Source: a virus. From it: a DNA stretch of 64,000 nt. Below the pieces are notes generated by a model. That model saw nothing but the letters and a program-made list of their open reading frames with translations, did not search any database and was not told the DNA's origin. The stretch spans positions 35,924 through 99,923 of the IMG/VR virus record IMGVR_UViG_3300037246_001176. The stretch is one strand, 5' to 3'. A program made the position numbers and the translations under genes. Positions 7,820-14,445 of the stretch are shown in pieces; positions within the stretch are counted from its first letter, which is position 1; the number at the start of each line of letters is the position of its first letter.

Positions 7820-8384
7820 GGACTATTATCTCTATAATGTCATAACCGTGCATCGTCCCGCTGACTTCAACCGCCTTGCGCTCCGTCTCCAGCGCCGCTG
7901 CCAGCCGCGAAAGCTCTGTCGCCGCCTTGCCAAACTGGGGGATGTCGCCCTGCCTCCAGCGGACGGGCTTGACCACCGTCACCGCGCCGTCCTCGTCTCT
8001 CGTCATCTCGGCCAGCGGAAAGCGCAGCATCTCCTCTATGCGCCGCTTCAGCTTGTCCGCCATGCCCCATTCCCACTCGCGCTGCTCCTCGCGCCGGGAG
8101 CGCCACAGCGCCTCGCGCTCCAGCCGCTGCATGTCCTGCCAAGCGGCGAGGCGGTCTTGCCAATGGTACTTGACAGACCACGTCTTCAGCGTCGGCAGGC
8201 GGCGCGACGGAGGCTGCTCCTGTGACGCTCTTGACACATTGCAGTAACGTTTCCAGAGCAGCGGCAGCGACCTGCCAGGCCCCATGCCGATGTAGTCCTG
8301 CAAGGCGGCGCTGGCCCTCGCCGTCTCGCCGGGGCAGCGGGCGAGAGGAGCTTCTGGATTCCAGAGAAAGTCGGTGTTAGTCAT
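7761..8384 (-). CDS. Probable terminase small subunit
   Basis: Protein of 207 residues. After a short leader, AALQDYIGMGPGRSLPLLWKR and LKTWSVKYHWQDRLAAW match the helix-turn-helix region common in small terminases, which recognise the packaging site. A charged helical region and a C-terminal tail that overlaps the TerL start follow. The 15-bp palindrome repeat occurs in this gene near its start (8352-8366) with one mismatch. Confidence 0.75.
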   Translation of the reverse strand: MTNTDFLWNPEAPLARCPGETARASAALQDYIGMGPGRSLPLLWKRYCNVSRASQEQPPSRRLPTLKTWSVKYHWQDRLAAWQDMQRLEREALWRSRREEQREWEWGMADKLKRRIEEMLRFPLAEMTRDEDGAVTVVKPVRWRQGDIPQFGKAATELSRLAAALETERKAVEVSGTMHGYDIIEIIVHDDSDKAPVSATDNDRAEP

Positions 8385-8393
8385 GTATCAATC

Positions 8394-8996
8394 TCAACCC
8401 CTCAACCATCTATGACCGCATTTAGGACATTCATTCCACCTCTTTCCATCAGACTCACCTTCACCTTGCTCTGAGGAACTTTTTGGTGTAATGCTCAACA
8501 GCGCGTCTAGGTCGTCCCCGTCCACCCCAACCGGCAGCTCCTCTACCCGCGCCAGGTCTTGCAGCAGGGCCACGTACCGCTCCTCGTCCCACAGCCTGGC
8601 GTAGTCGTGTGTGGTGAAGTCCCTGCCGCCCGCCATAACGAGCAAATTGCAGTCAAGTGCATAGCTCTCCGCTGCCGCCTGGCTGGGCGCATCTACTCCG
8701 AACTGAATGGGCACATACCACATGCCGTCTTTGTCATCTAACATGATCCCGATGGGAGGTTTTTGCTCCTGGTCGTACATCCATCTCAGGGTTTCTACTC
8801 TCCCGTTGCCGTCCACGATAGCTCCACCTTCTTGGAGATTAGTATCAAAAGCCGGAGCATCTCTGAATCCGTGTTTTTTGAACGATTCAGCCAAGTCTGA
8901 AATCGCGTGAAGTTTCGGATTCTTTTTCCAAAGAAGCTCAATAGCTTCGTTCAAGCGGACATATTCAATTCTCAAAACCTTTTCGTCATTTGACAT
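8394..8996 (-). CDS. ParB/Srx-like domain protein with C-terminal zinc knuckle
   Basis: Protein of 200 residues. IEYVRLNEAIELLWKKNPK, then SFKKHGFRDAPAFDT and GGAIVDGNGRVETL form a ParB/sulfiredoxin-type nuclease or NTP-binding fold often encoded just before phage terminases. A charged linker and CPKCGHRW end the protein. Its start codon ATGTCAAATG overlaps the -35 hexamer of the divergent HNH promoter, and no strong ribosome site precedes it. Confidence 0.72.
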   Translation of the reverse strand: MSNDEKVLRIEYVRLNEAIELLWKKNPKLHAISDLAESFKKHGFRDAPAFDTNLQEGGAIVDGNGRVETLRWMYDQEQKPPIGIMLDDKDGMWYVPIQFGVDAPSQAAAESYALDCNLLVMAGGRDFTTHDYARLWDEERYVALLQDLARVEELPVGVDGDDLDALLSITPKSSSEQGEGESDGKRWNECPKCGHRWLRG

Positions 8997-9018
8997 TTTC
9001 TATAAAATCTTTTATAAT
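8990..9018 (+). promoter_or_regulatory. Sigma-70 type promoter for the HNH gene
   Basis: TTGACA (8990-8995), 17 bases, TATAAT (9013-9018) on the plus strand. The predicted transcription start is about 9025, the first base of a perfect 12-bp stem. The -35 box lies over the start codon of the divergent ParB-like gene. Confidence 0.75.
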
Positions 9019-9024
9019 ATGCTC

Positions 9025-9103
9025 GTTCAGGTAACAGTAGCCCATCAAGCGGATTTTGTTTTATCATCATGCCCTCTAAGGCTCAAATGGGTGTTACCTG
9101 AAC
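9025..9103 (+). ncRNA. Structured 5' leader hairpin of the HNH transcript
   Basis: GTTCAGGTAACA (9025-9036) pairs perfectly with TGTTACCTGAAC (9092-9103); CCCAT and ATGGG extend the helix inside. The first stem base coincides with the predicted transcript start, so the whole 5' end would be sequestered. It may stabilise the RNA or regulate HNH expression. No known RNA family is recognised. Confidence 0.6.
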
Positions 9104-9147
9104 AATAACGCCGCTGGCCTGCGAGGGCTTCTTTGTTGAGGTAATCT

Positions 9148-9948
9148 ATGCTCAGACATTGCGAAATTTGCAAAGAACCATTTGAAACTATCACGGGCAA
9201 GCAGCGATATTGCAAAGATTGCAAATACGAACGCACTCATTGTCATATCTGCGGGCAATATGTCGCGCCCAAGAAAGAACGCAAGAAAAGGTTGTGTCTT
9301 GCTTGTTATCGCGAACAGGTAAAAGTAGAATACAAATGCATTGATTGCGGTAAGCTTGTAGCCTATGATACTATTTCCAGATGCCGCAATTGTGATACTG
9401 CCTATCGCCGCACTCATTACCGACCATGCCCGCAAGAAACCAGAGAAAAAATACGCCAACGCAACTTTGAGAGGTATCAAGATCCAGAATATAAAGCCAG
9501 GTGGCTTAAGAGTATCCAAGAGAGAAGCCGACGGCCAAGCTGGAAACTTAAACAGCAGATAGGCGCTCAATTTCGGAGCAAGAACCCGATTTATTTGTCT
9601 AATCTGCGTGCAGCTATCCAGAAAACGACTAGTACGCCAGAATGGTATGAAATCATGAAAGACAATCCCTGCTGGCAACGCGGCAAAAACCATCCCTGTT
9701 GGAAAGGCGGAGAACATAGACCAAATCAACGAGCACGCCGTTGGAAAGAGTATCGCGAATGGCGAAATGCGGTTTTTGAACGCGACGATTATGTTTGCCA
9801 ACATTGCAAGCAGCGAGGCGGCCAGTTCCAAGCTCACCATAAAAAATCTTGGGCAGATCATCCCGAATTGAGATTTGAGGTCAGCAACGGCATTACTGTT
9901 TGCGTCAAATGTCATCGGAAAATTCACGGTCACTATATTCCTGCCTAA
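9148..9948 (+). CDS. HNH endonuclease with N-terminal zinc ribbons
   Basis: Protein of 266 residues, one of the very few plus-strand genes. Three CxxC ribbon pairs fill the first 90 residues (CEICKEPF, CHICGQY, CIDCGKL, CRNCDTAY). A basic linker follows, then paired HPCW motifs (NPCWQRGKNHPCWKGG), then the HNH domain: RDDYVCQHCKQRG, QAHHKKSW, NGITVCVKCHRKIHG. It resembles free-standing homing-type endonucleases of phages. GAGGT precedes ATG 9148. Visibly more AT-rich than the flanking genes and carries its own promoter and terminator, both signs of a mobile cassette. Confidence 0.88.
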   Translation: MLRHCEICKEPFETITGKQRYCKDCKYERTHCHICGQYVAPKKERKKRLCLACYREQVKVEYKCIDCGKLVAYDTISRCRNCDTAYRRTHYRPCPQETREKIRQRNFERYQDPEYKARWLKSIQERSRRPSWKLKQQIGAQFRSKNPIYLSNLRAAIQKTTSTPEWYEIMKDNPCWQRGKNHPCWKGGEHRPNQRARRWKEYREWRNAVFERDDYVCQHCKQRGGQFQAHHKKSWADHPELRFEVSNGITVCVKCHRKIHGHYIPA

Positions 9949-9986
9949 ATGGTAAACCTTAAAACGTCGCCCTGCGTCATGCTACC

Positions 9987-10014
9987 ATTATACCACAAAG
10001 GCACAGGTTGTCAA
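9987..10014 (-). promoter_or_regulatory. Sigma-70 type promoter facing the packaging operon, antisense to HNH
   Basis: Minus-strand TTGACA (complement of 10009-10014), 16 bases, TATAAT (complement of 9987-9992) with extended -10 TGG. The transcript would run antisense through the HNH gene into the ParB-terminase operon. The -35 lies in the loop of the hairpin at 9995-10029. Confidence 0.65.
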
Positions 10015-10029
10015 GACCTGCGCCTTTGT
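9995..10029 (+). terminator. Hairpin terminator after the HNH gene
   Basis: ACAAAGGC-A-CAGGT, loop, ACCTG-C-GCCTTTGT is a near-perfect stem 46 bases after the HNH stop, followed by TTC. The T-run is short, so termination efficiency is uncertain. The hairpin overlaps a minus-strand promoter. Confidence 0.55.
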
Positions 10030-10151
10030 TCATACCTGGGCCTGCTTCTGATGGTTAATCTAGTATCGCCATAATGCTGATAGGGAGACGGGCCGTTTTC
10101 GCTTCCGCGCCCGCTTTGCAGGCCATCCTGTTTAAATATTTTGATATCCAT
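10011..10151 (-). CDS. Possible leaderless 46-residue protein
   Basis: ATG 10151 lies five bases after a consensus -10 box, so the transcript would begin at or next to the start codon, with no room for a ribosome site. The frame runs to TGA 10011 and encodes a polar, arginine-rich peptide beginning MDIKIFKQDG. It may be a true leaderless gene or chance. No relatives recognised. Confidence 0.35.
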   Translation of the reverse strand: MDIKIFKQDGLQSGRGSENGPSPYQHYGDTRLTIRSRPRYEQRRRS

Positions 10152-10155
10152 CTAA

Positions 10156-10184
10156 ATTATACCACGGTTCGCGCCTCCTGTCAA
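10156..10184 (-). promoter_or_regulatory. Sigma-70 type promoter
   Basis: Minus strand TTGACA (complement of 10179-10184), 17 bases, TATAAT (complement of 10156-10161), extended -10 TGG. It starts within the stop codon of the upstream membrane miniprotein and drives transcription leftward. Confidence 0.7.
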
Positions 10185-10303
10185 GCCCTGGGCTGGCGCG
10201 GCGGCTCGCTGCCCGCCACGACGCAGAGCGAGTAGATGAGAATCGCCAAGAGGCAAACCGTAATGAACGCTGTGCAACAAAACGCGACCAGCACCGTGCT
10301 CAT
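10181..10303 (-). CDS. Single-helix membrane miniprotein
   Basis: Frame of 40 residues from ATG 10303. After MST the stretch VLVAFCCTAFITVCLLAILIYSLCVV is a clear transmembrane helix, followed by a polar Pro/Arg tail. It follows a similar miniprotein (10307-10411) by three bases. Possibly envelope- or lysis-related; function unknown. Confidence 0.55.
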   Translation of the reverse strand: MSTVLVAFCCTAFITVCLLAILIYSLCVVAGSEPPRQPRA

Positions 10304-10306
10304 ATC

Positions 10307-10411
10307 TCAATCGCCCTCCGCGCAGGGTAGATTCCACCAGATAAACAAGACCGCCGCAACCAAAATGATCACGACGAAAAGCAAGCATCCTGCCACGAAC
10401 CATGCGTTCAT
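10307..10411 (-). CDS. Single-helix membrane miniprotein
   Basis: Frame of 34 residues from ATG 10411, with AAGGAG ten bases upstream. Residues 4-26 (FVAGCLLFVVIILVAAVLF) form one strong transmembrane helix followed by IWWNLPCAEGD. The next frame is also a membrane miniprotein, so the pair may work together. Confidence 0.55.
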   Translation of the reverse strand: MNAWFVAGCLLFVVIILVAAVLFIWWNLPCAEGD

Positions 10412-10415
10412 TCTA

Positions 10416-10730
10416 TTATTGCTCCTTCATCATGCTACGAATGACTTCAACTGGCACTCTCAATCCACAGTTGCGGCAAACTTTGTGCCGGTGGGTGCGC
10501 CGAATTGGTGCGAATTCTGGATTGTCGCAACAGACGCGGAACTTGCTATCATTGGGGCAACCCCGATTGTCCCTCGTGAGACAGCGCCCATCCCGCACCC
10601 ACTCGCCTTGCGAATTGGTATGCCCACAATCGTGCTCGTTGAAACATGACCGCCAGACACAAAGACGGTCAAGCACTGCAGTGGGGCCGCAATACAAAGA
10701 TTGACCGAAACGATCTTTACCGACCTTCAT
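10416..10730 (-). CDS. Cysteine-rich small protein
   Basis: Protein of 104 residues with twelve Cys/His-type ligands, including CFNEHDCGH, RVCCDNPEF and VCRNCGLRV, suggesting more than one structural metal site. ATG 10730 overlaps the upstream stop as ATGA. Function unknown. Confidence 0.6.
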   Translation of the reverse strand: MKVGKDRFGQSLYCGPTAVLDRLCVWRSCFNEHDCGHTNSQGEWVRDGRCLTRDNRGCPNDSKFRVCCDNPEFAPIRRTHRHKVCRNCGLRVPVEVIRSMMKEQ

Positions 10731-10918
10731 CCCGCCGCCTCCATCTCCGCCTGCCCGAACACCTCTGCCATGCCGTCGTCAAAGACGATGACCCAAGCCC
10801 CGCCGGGACAGCCCGGCTTCTTAGGATGCAGCAGCTGCCCCTCAATCCTGCGCCCGCCGACCGTGACAGCGACTTTCTGCCCCGGCCTCGGTTTCAGTCC
10901 TTCCTGATCGCTTCCCAT
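10727..10918 (-). CDS. Small SH3-like hypothetical protein
   Basis: Protein of 63 residues with a beta-barrel-like pattern: GQKVAVTVGGRRIEGQLL and GGAWVIVFDDGMAEVF. Starts at ATG 10918, inside the end of the upstream regulator gene. Possibly a small nucleic-acid or protein-binding barrel; no family name can be given. Confidence 0.55.
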   Translation of the reverse strand: MGSDQEGLKPRPGQKVAVTVGGRRIEGQLLHPKKPGCPGGAWVIVFDDGMAEVFGQAEMEAAG

Positions 10919-11313
10919 ACATGCCTCCTCTCTTCATGCGTGCAATCAACCAACCCGTCCGCCCCCAGCCGCTTCAGCTGCTCGCGCACTCCCCTTGCCG
11001 TCATCCCCACCAGCCGCGCCAGGTCGGGAGTGGCCGTCGGCCCGTTGCCCCTGAGGACGGCCAGCGTCTTCAGCCTGCGCCGCTTGCCCTCCGCAGCGCG
11101 ATCTCTTGCTGCCGGGGACGCGCCGGCAGTCCTGACGTCGCGTTTATAGACCTCGCGCAAGAAGCTCTTGAATCTCGGCGCGCATCCGGCGCAGAACCTG
11201 CTCTTTCTGGACATCGGCCCCCCGCACAGGGGGCAGGTCTTGCCGCCGCGCATGGCTTCCGTCCGGCTCGCATTGGGCGTAGCGTTCATGCGGCCTCGGA
11301 GTGGTCGTCTCAT
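10894..11313 (-). CDS. Zinc-ribbon plus winged-helix DNA-binding protein
   Basis: Protein of about 139 residues. CPLCGGPM and CAGCAPRF form a zinc ribbon in the first half. The C-terminal half, LAVLRGNGPTATPDLARL, VGMTARGVREQLKRLG and a DGLVDC wing, is a winged helix-turn-helix. The start is ATG 11313 directly after the upstream stop; ATG 11289, with GAGG four bases ahead, is equally plausible. Likely a transcriptional regulator. Confidence 0.65.
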   Translation of the reverse strand: MRRPLRGRMNATPNASRTEAMRGGKTCPLCGGPMSRKSRFCAGCAPRFKSFLREVYKRDVRTAGASPAARDRAAEGKRRRLKTLAVLRGNGPTATPDLARLVGMTARGVREQLKRLGADGLVDCTHEERRHVWEAIRKD

Positions 11314-11314
11314 T

Positions 11315-11782
11315 CTACAACCTGCCCAAAATATAATCAGGTCGCCGCTGCCCAGGTTGCGGGCAGATGGCCAGAATATGCCAGCCATCGTCTAAATCGT
11401 CTTGCAATGCCACCGTGCAATAGTCGGTGCACACCTCAATCTTTTTGATGTGCGCAACGAACCATTCAGGCATGGCGGCTCTCGTCATGCCGTCACTCTC
11501 ATAGGTCGGCTTTGCTGGCAATCCTGATCGTGGTGATGCGATCGCTTGCCGCTCAAGCCGTTGCTCTATTCGTAAAAGCGTGTTGACTATTTCAAGTCCC
11601 TGCGTGGTAGAGACTTCCTCCCCAACTCGGCAAGACACGTCAGGAAACATCCGCTTGAAAGTCACGGGGTTGTCATCAACAGACAGGCTGTATTTTGGCG
11701 ATACGAACCCGTTGCTATCTATGGAAGTTTCACAGTCAATACCATAATGCTGGCACAGCTTCTGCCAGACTTCAGGAGCCAC
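11315..11782 (-). CDS. Hypothetical protein
   Basis: Protein of 155 residues, soluble, mixed. GTG 11782 is the first standard start; the frame remains open for 13 codons upstream without ATG, GTG or TTG, reading ERHISNQLDW. The better initiation site GGTGAGC at 11825 is in another frame, so a one-base frameshift near 11800 may have removed the true start. Function unknown. Confidence 0.5.
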   Translation of the reverse strand: MAPEVWQKLCQHYGIDCETSIDSNGFVSPKYSLSVDDNPVTFKRMFPDVSCRVGEEVSTTQGLEIVNTLLRIEQRLERQAIASPRSGLPAKPTYESDGMTRAAMPEWFVAHIKKIEVCTDYCTVALQDDLDDGWHILAICPQPGQRRPDYILGRL

Positions 11783-11824
11783 CTTGCTATTCCAATCCAG
11801 CTGATTCGATATATGTCGCTCACC

Positions 11825-12070
11825 TTATCCTCTTTTCGTTTTTGGGTCATCCCACGGATCGTCATCGTCGCCCCAAACGTTCGCCTTCAGGTCTACCAGG
11901 CCGCCGTCCGCCACGCGCCGCATCTGTCCCTCCCTATCAAGGGAGAACTCAACAGAGTACACCTCGTTCGGACCGTTGTGCATCATGACGACGCCGCAGC
12001 CGATGCCGTACCTGAGCAATGCCTTGAACTGGCCCTTAGTGACCTTGATTCGCCTGTCGTGAAAGCCCAT
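11825..12070 (-). CDS. Small hypothetical protein
   Basis: Protein of 81 residues, basic N-terminus (HDRRIKVTKGQFKALLRYG), then a strand-rich core and an acidic tail WGDDDDPWDD. ATG 12070 follows the upstream stop by one base. Function unknown. Confidence 0.55.
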   Translation of the reverse strand: MGFHDRRIKVTKGQFKALLRYGIGCGVVMMHNGPNEVYSVEFSLDREGQMRRVADGGLVDLKANVWGDDDDPWDDPKTKRG

Positions 12071-12072
12071 CA

Positions 12073-12519
12073 CTAGTATCCCTCTCCTGGCTCGCTCTTG
12101 ATAGCTGGCCAGTTGGCGAATGATTCAGAAATAGGGTATTCAAATATCTCTGCCCGTTCTTCTAATTCAGCGTGGAGATCTGCGATGATCTGGGTCATTT
12201 TCGCCTGATGTTCAAACACCTCTGCCCGTTTTTCTAATTCGGCAGCATCGCAACTGTATTCGTTGACCGCCATCATGGCTTCACAGTGTTCACCTTCCAA
12301 ATCTATCTGAACACAAATAGCACGAACAATCCTGATTATCACTTGCAAATAGCCTAGCATTGATGTGCCTTGATATATCTTCCAGTTGCGCCAGCCACGG
12401 ATGGTGGCTGTGAACCGACGCTCTGTATCATCATCGCTCACGCTCTCTGAGATAAGTGCTCCTGCAACCCACCTGTGGCGGCCTATCACTCTCCATCTTT
12501 TCCTATGCCCTGTCATCAT
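12073..12519 (-). CDS. Hypothetical protein with ELEERAE repeats
   Basis: Protein of 148 residues from ATG 12519 with GGAGG four bases ahead. The second half is helical with two similar units, ELEKRAEVFEHQ and ELEERAEIFEYP. The C-terminus SFANWPAIKSEPGEGY matches FSNWPDVKGKPGEGYW of the damaged frame at 12806-12964, so the two are paralogues. Function unknown. Confidence 0.55.
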   Translation of the reverse strand: MMTGHRKRWRVIGRHRWVAGALISESVSDDDTERRFTATIRGWRNWKIYQGTSMLGYLQVIIRIVRAICVQIDLEGEHCEAMMAVNEYSCDAAELEKRAEVFEHQAKMTQIIADLHAELEERAEIFEYPISESFANWPAIKSEPGEGY

Positions 12520-12566
12520 TTGTCCTCCACGCTGTAAAGTCGGTCGCGTTTTCATCCGCTTGTGCT

Positions 12567-12776
12567 CTAGGCTTTGAAAGGCCGAAGCACAGGTTTCCAT
12601 TCGCGCAAGTCCACCAACGGCCTGCCCATCATCCTGATTCTTTCCAAGTCGCCAGGGTGACAGATGACGCATTCTGGCGTGAACTCGGTCTCCATGATGT
12701 GATATGCATTGCTGCGCTCAATGTTCTCTTGCGTGACGTAATACAGGATCTCGCACGTTTCCGCCAAGTCCTGCAC
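12567..12776 (-). CDS. Small hypothetical protein
   Basis: Protein of 69 residues with a VICHPGDLERIR segment that may bind metal with a nearby Cys. GTG 12776 is the first usual start after a stop; GGAAG lies upstream. Its 3' end overlaps the region ahead of the 12519 start. Function unknown. Confidence 0.5.
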   Translation of the reverse strand: MQDLAETCEILYYVTQENIERSNAYHIMETEFTPECVICHPGDLERIRMMGRPLVDLREWKPVLRPFKA

Positions 12777-12805
12777 CAGTTGCTTCCAATTGAGACGTTA
12801 TGTCA

Positions 12806-12964
12806 TCACCAGTACCCTTCCCCTGGCTTGCCCTTCACATCGGGCCAGTTTGAAAATAACTCTCGGAGCCTGTCCAGTTCGTCCAAATCGTCATAGTCGG
12901 TGGCGTCACGGTAAACCTGGTGTTTCCAACGGCCTCCCTGCTGACCAGCCTCTAGCGCATCCTC
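12806..12964 (-). pseudogene. Frame-shifted continuation of the 12964-13128 gene
   Basis: An open frame ending at TGA 12806 encodes RLFRRLEDALEAGQQ, a helical segment, then FSNWPDVKGKPGEGYW, which is homologous to the C-terminus of the intact gene at 12073-12519. It has no usual start codon and sits in the -1 frame relative to the upstream gene ending at 12964. Together they look like one gene split by a frameshift; no slippery heptamer is visible. Confidence 0.5.
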
Positions 12965-13128
12965 TAGCCGCCGGAACAGTCGGAGACCACGACAGCGCGC
13001 TCCTCAAGTTCGCCAACCTTCAGCGCAAGCTCGCACCTGGCGGCTTGCAGGAGTTCCTGATAACTCCGAGGTCGCGTGGTGCAATTTACAACATCTTTGT
13101 ACTCTGCGTAACTCAGCACGTCTTTCAT
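12964..13128 (-). CDS. Small hypothetical protein, probably truncated by a frameshift
   Basis: Protein of 54 residues from ATG 13128, helical, ending ELEERAVVVSDCSGG. The ELEERA segment recurs in the paralogue at 12073-12519, where the protein continues into the PGEGY tail; here that tail is in another frame (12806-12964). AAAGGA precedes the ATG. Confidence 0.5.
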   Translation of the reverse strand: MKDVLSYAEYKDVVNCTTRPRSYQELLQAARCELALKVGELEERAVVVSDCSGG

Positions 13129-13502
13129 CAGTCCAGATCCTTTCCGCACATCTCACAACCTACCTTCTCCACCGTGTGCCAGGTTGATGCCCGCCACCTA
13201 GACGCTGACGGCAGCTCGTCGAATTCGGAGCAGTGGTGCTCATAGCAAAGATCGCGGTAGAGGAAGCCGTGTCTTTCAAGCACGGTTTCTACCGGCCTGT
13301 GAAAGTGCCTCTTGAACAAAGTCTCCACCGCTGCTACGGTCTCCGCCTCCAGCGGCAGCCGCTCAGCCGCCCTCTCCGCCAGGGCCTCCGGGCTGCTGGC
13401 GAGGTACTCCTGCCAGGAGCGGGCGGCGTGGCGACGGTAGTAGGCATCTAGGGACTCTTCGGCCTCGTCGTGCAGTAACTGTCGCCTGTCAACTCCATCC
13501 AT
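13128..13502 (-). CDS. Hypothetical protein with C-terminal zinc knuckle
   Basis: Protein of 124 residues, rich in acidic and arginine helices, ending VGCEMCGKDLD with a CxxC pair; CYEHHC lies 35 residues earlier and could complete a metal site. Overlaps both neighbours by a few bases. Function unknown. Confidence 0.6.
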   Translation of the reverse strand: MDGVDRRQLLHDEAEESLDAYYRRHAARSWQEYLASSPEALAERAAERLPLEAETVAAVETLFKRHFHRPVETVLERHGFLYRDLCYEHHCSEFDELPSASRWRASTWHTVEKVGCEMCGKDLD

Positions 13503-13783
13503 TATCCCTCACTCCCTTCCCGCATCAGCCGTGTCCCAGCGGCCCCTGCGACGACGATGACGTCCGCCCCGTTGCCCGTCAGCTCGCCATCCGTCAACTC
13601 TGTAATGCTCTCTAAATCTCGCCAGTCGTCCGCCAATGTCACGATGCCTTTCCATCTTGGCAATGCAGAGAGGCGACTGAGAGCGTCATGTGCCAACGCT
13701 TCCGCGCCACTCTCGTCTGGAGCTTCCACATGGAGCGTGACCTGGATATTGATCAAGACTTCCCATTTCTTTCCGTTGCTCAT
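13502..13783 (-). CDS. Small protein carrying a degenerate copy of the RuvC C-terminal tail
   Basis: Protein of 93 residues. The first 60 residues are a strand-helix unit unrelated to RuvC. The last 30, GELTGNGADVIVVAGAAGTRLMREG, align with the tail of the adjacent RuvC-like resolvase (NELTDHEADAIVVAAAAGSRLIQEG), but the catalytic Asp-His-x-x-Asp positions are changed to Gly-Asn-x-x-Asp. This looks like partial gene duplication and fusion. Function unknown. Confidence 0.65.
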   Translation of the reverse strand: MSNGKKWEVLINIQVTLHVEAPDESGAEALAHDALSRLSALPRWKGIVTLADDWRDLESITELTDGELTGNGADVIVVAGAAGTRLMREGSEG

Positions 13784-14445
13784 AGCGCGAAACCCCCTTC
13801 TTGTATCAGTCGCGATCCTGCCGCCGCCGCGACCACGATGGCGTCCGCCTCATGGTCAGTCAGCTCGTTGTTCTCCAGCCACGCCAGCGGATCATCTCCG
13901 CCGTACCTCACCGCCACCCCGGCGACGGCCCTCGCCTTCACCGCATCGCCGCACAGTTTCAGAGCTGCGCCGTGCAGCTGCGACGGGACATGCAGACCGC
14001 CGAGGACGGTTCGCCGCGCCTTCTCGCTCTCCATCGGAACGGGCACGATGCCGAAGTCGGCGCACGCGGCCCAGAGGATACCGCGCAGGTAGCCGTATGC
14101 CAAGAGCGACTTGCTGCTCACTGGCCTGCGCCTCGCCCGCCGCTCCCTGGCAGCTGCTAAGAGCCAGCGCGATGGGTCTTCGTAGGCCACATGGAGCATC
14201 GCGCCGAACGCAGAGGCTGTTATCCTAGCGTCTTGGAGCAGCTTGCGCAGTTCCAGCGACAGGTGGGCCGCCCGCTGCATCTGGACGGATTCGGTGACTT
14301 TGCCGCTGTGTTTCAGGGCGGCTATCGTGCCGAAGCCCAGGATCTCGTCGCCAGGGTATTCTAGGACGGCCCATCCGGTGGGGCTGGCCCAGGCGGGATC
14401 TAGGCCGAGGATGTGGAGCTTGCTCGTTTCAATTGATGCGCTCAT
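13780..14445 (-). CDS. RuvC-like Holliday junction resolvase
   Basis: Resolves branched DNA during replication or packaging. Protein of 221 residues with an RNase H-like fold: Asp16 in HILGLDPAWASPTGWAV, Glu89 in HVAYEDPSR, and the final motif LTDHEADAIVVAAAAG. A basic helix RERRARRRP follows the glutamate. ATG 14445 overlaps the stop of the helicase-methyltransferase gene by four bases, so the two are translationally coupled. Confidence 0.85.
   Translation of the reverse strand: MSASIETSKLHILGLDPAWASPTGWAVLEYPGDEILGFGTIAALKHSGKVTESVQMQRAAHLSLELRKLLQDARITASAFGAMLHVAYEDPSRWLLAAARERRARRRPVSSKSLLAYGYLRGILWAACADFGIVPVPMESEKARRTVLGGLHVPSQLHGAALKLCGDAVKARAVAGVAVRYGGDDPLAWLENNELTDHEADAIVVAAAAGSRLIQEGGFAL

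Noticed and set aside
9094-9933. Minus-strand frame of about 280 residues over the HNH gene
   Set aside because: Antisense to clear zinc-ribbon and HNH motifs; its hydrophobic composition arises from the complement of Lys/Arg/Cys codons.
10152-10403. Minus-strand frame of 83 residues
   Set aside because: Two membrane miniprotein frames in another register explain the same bases better.
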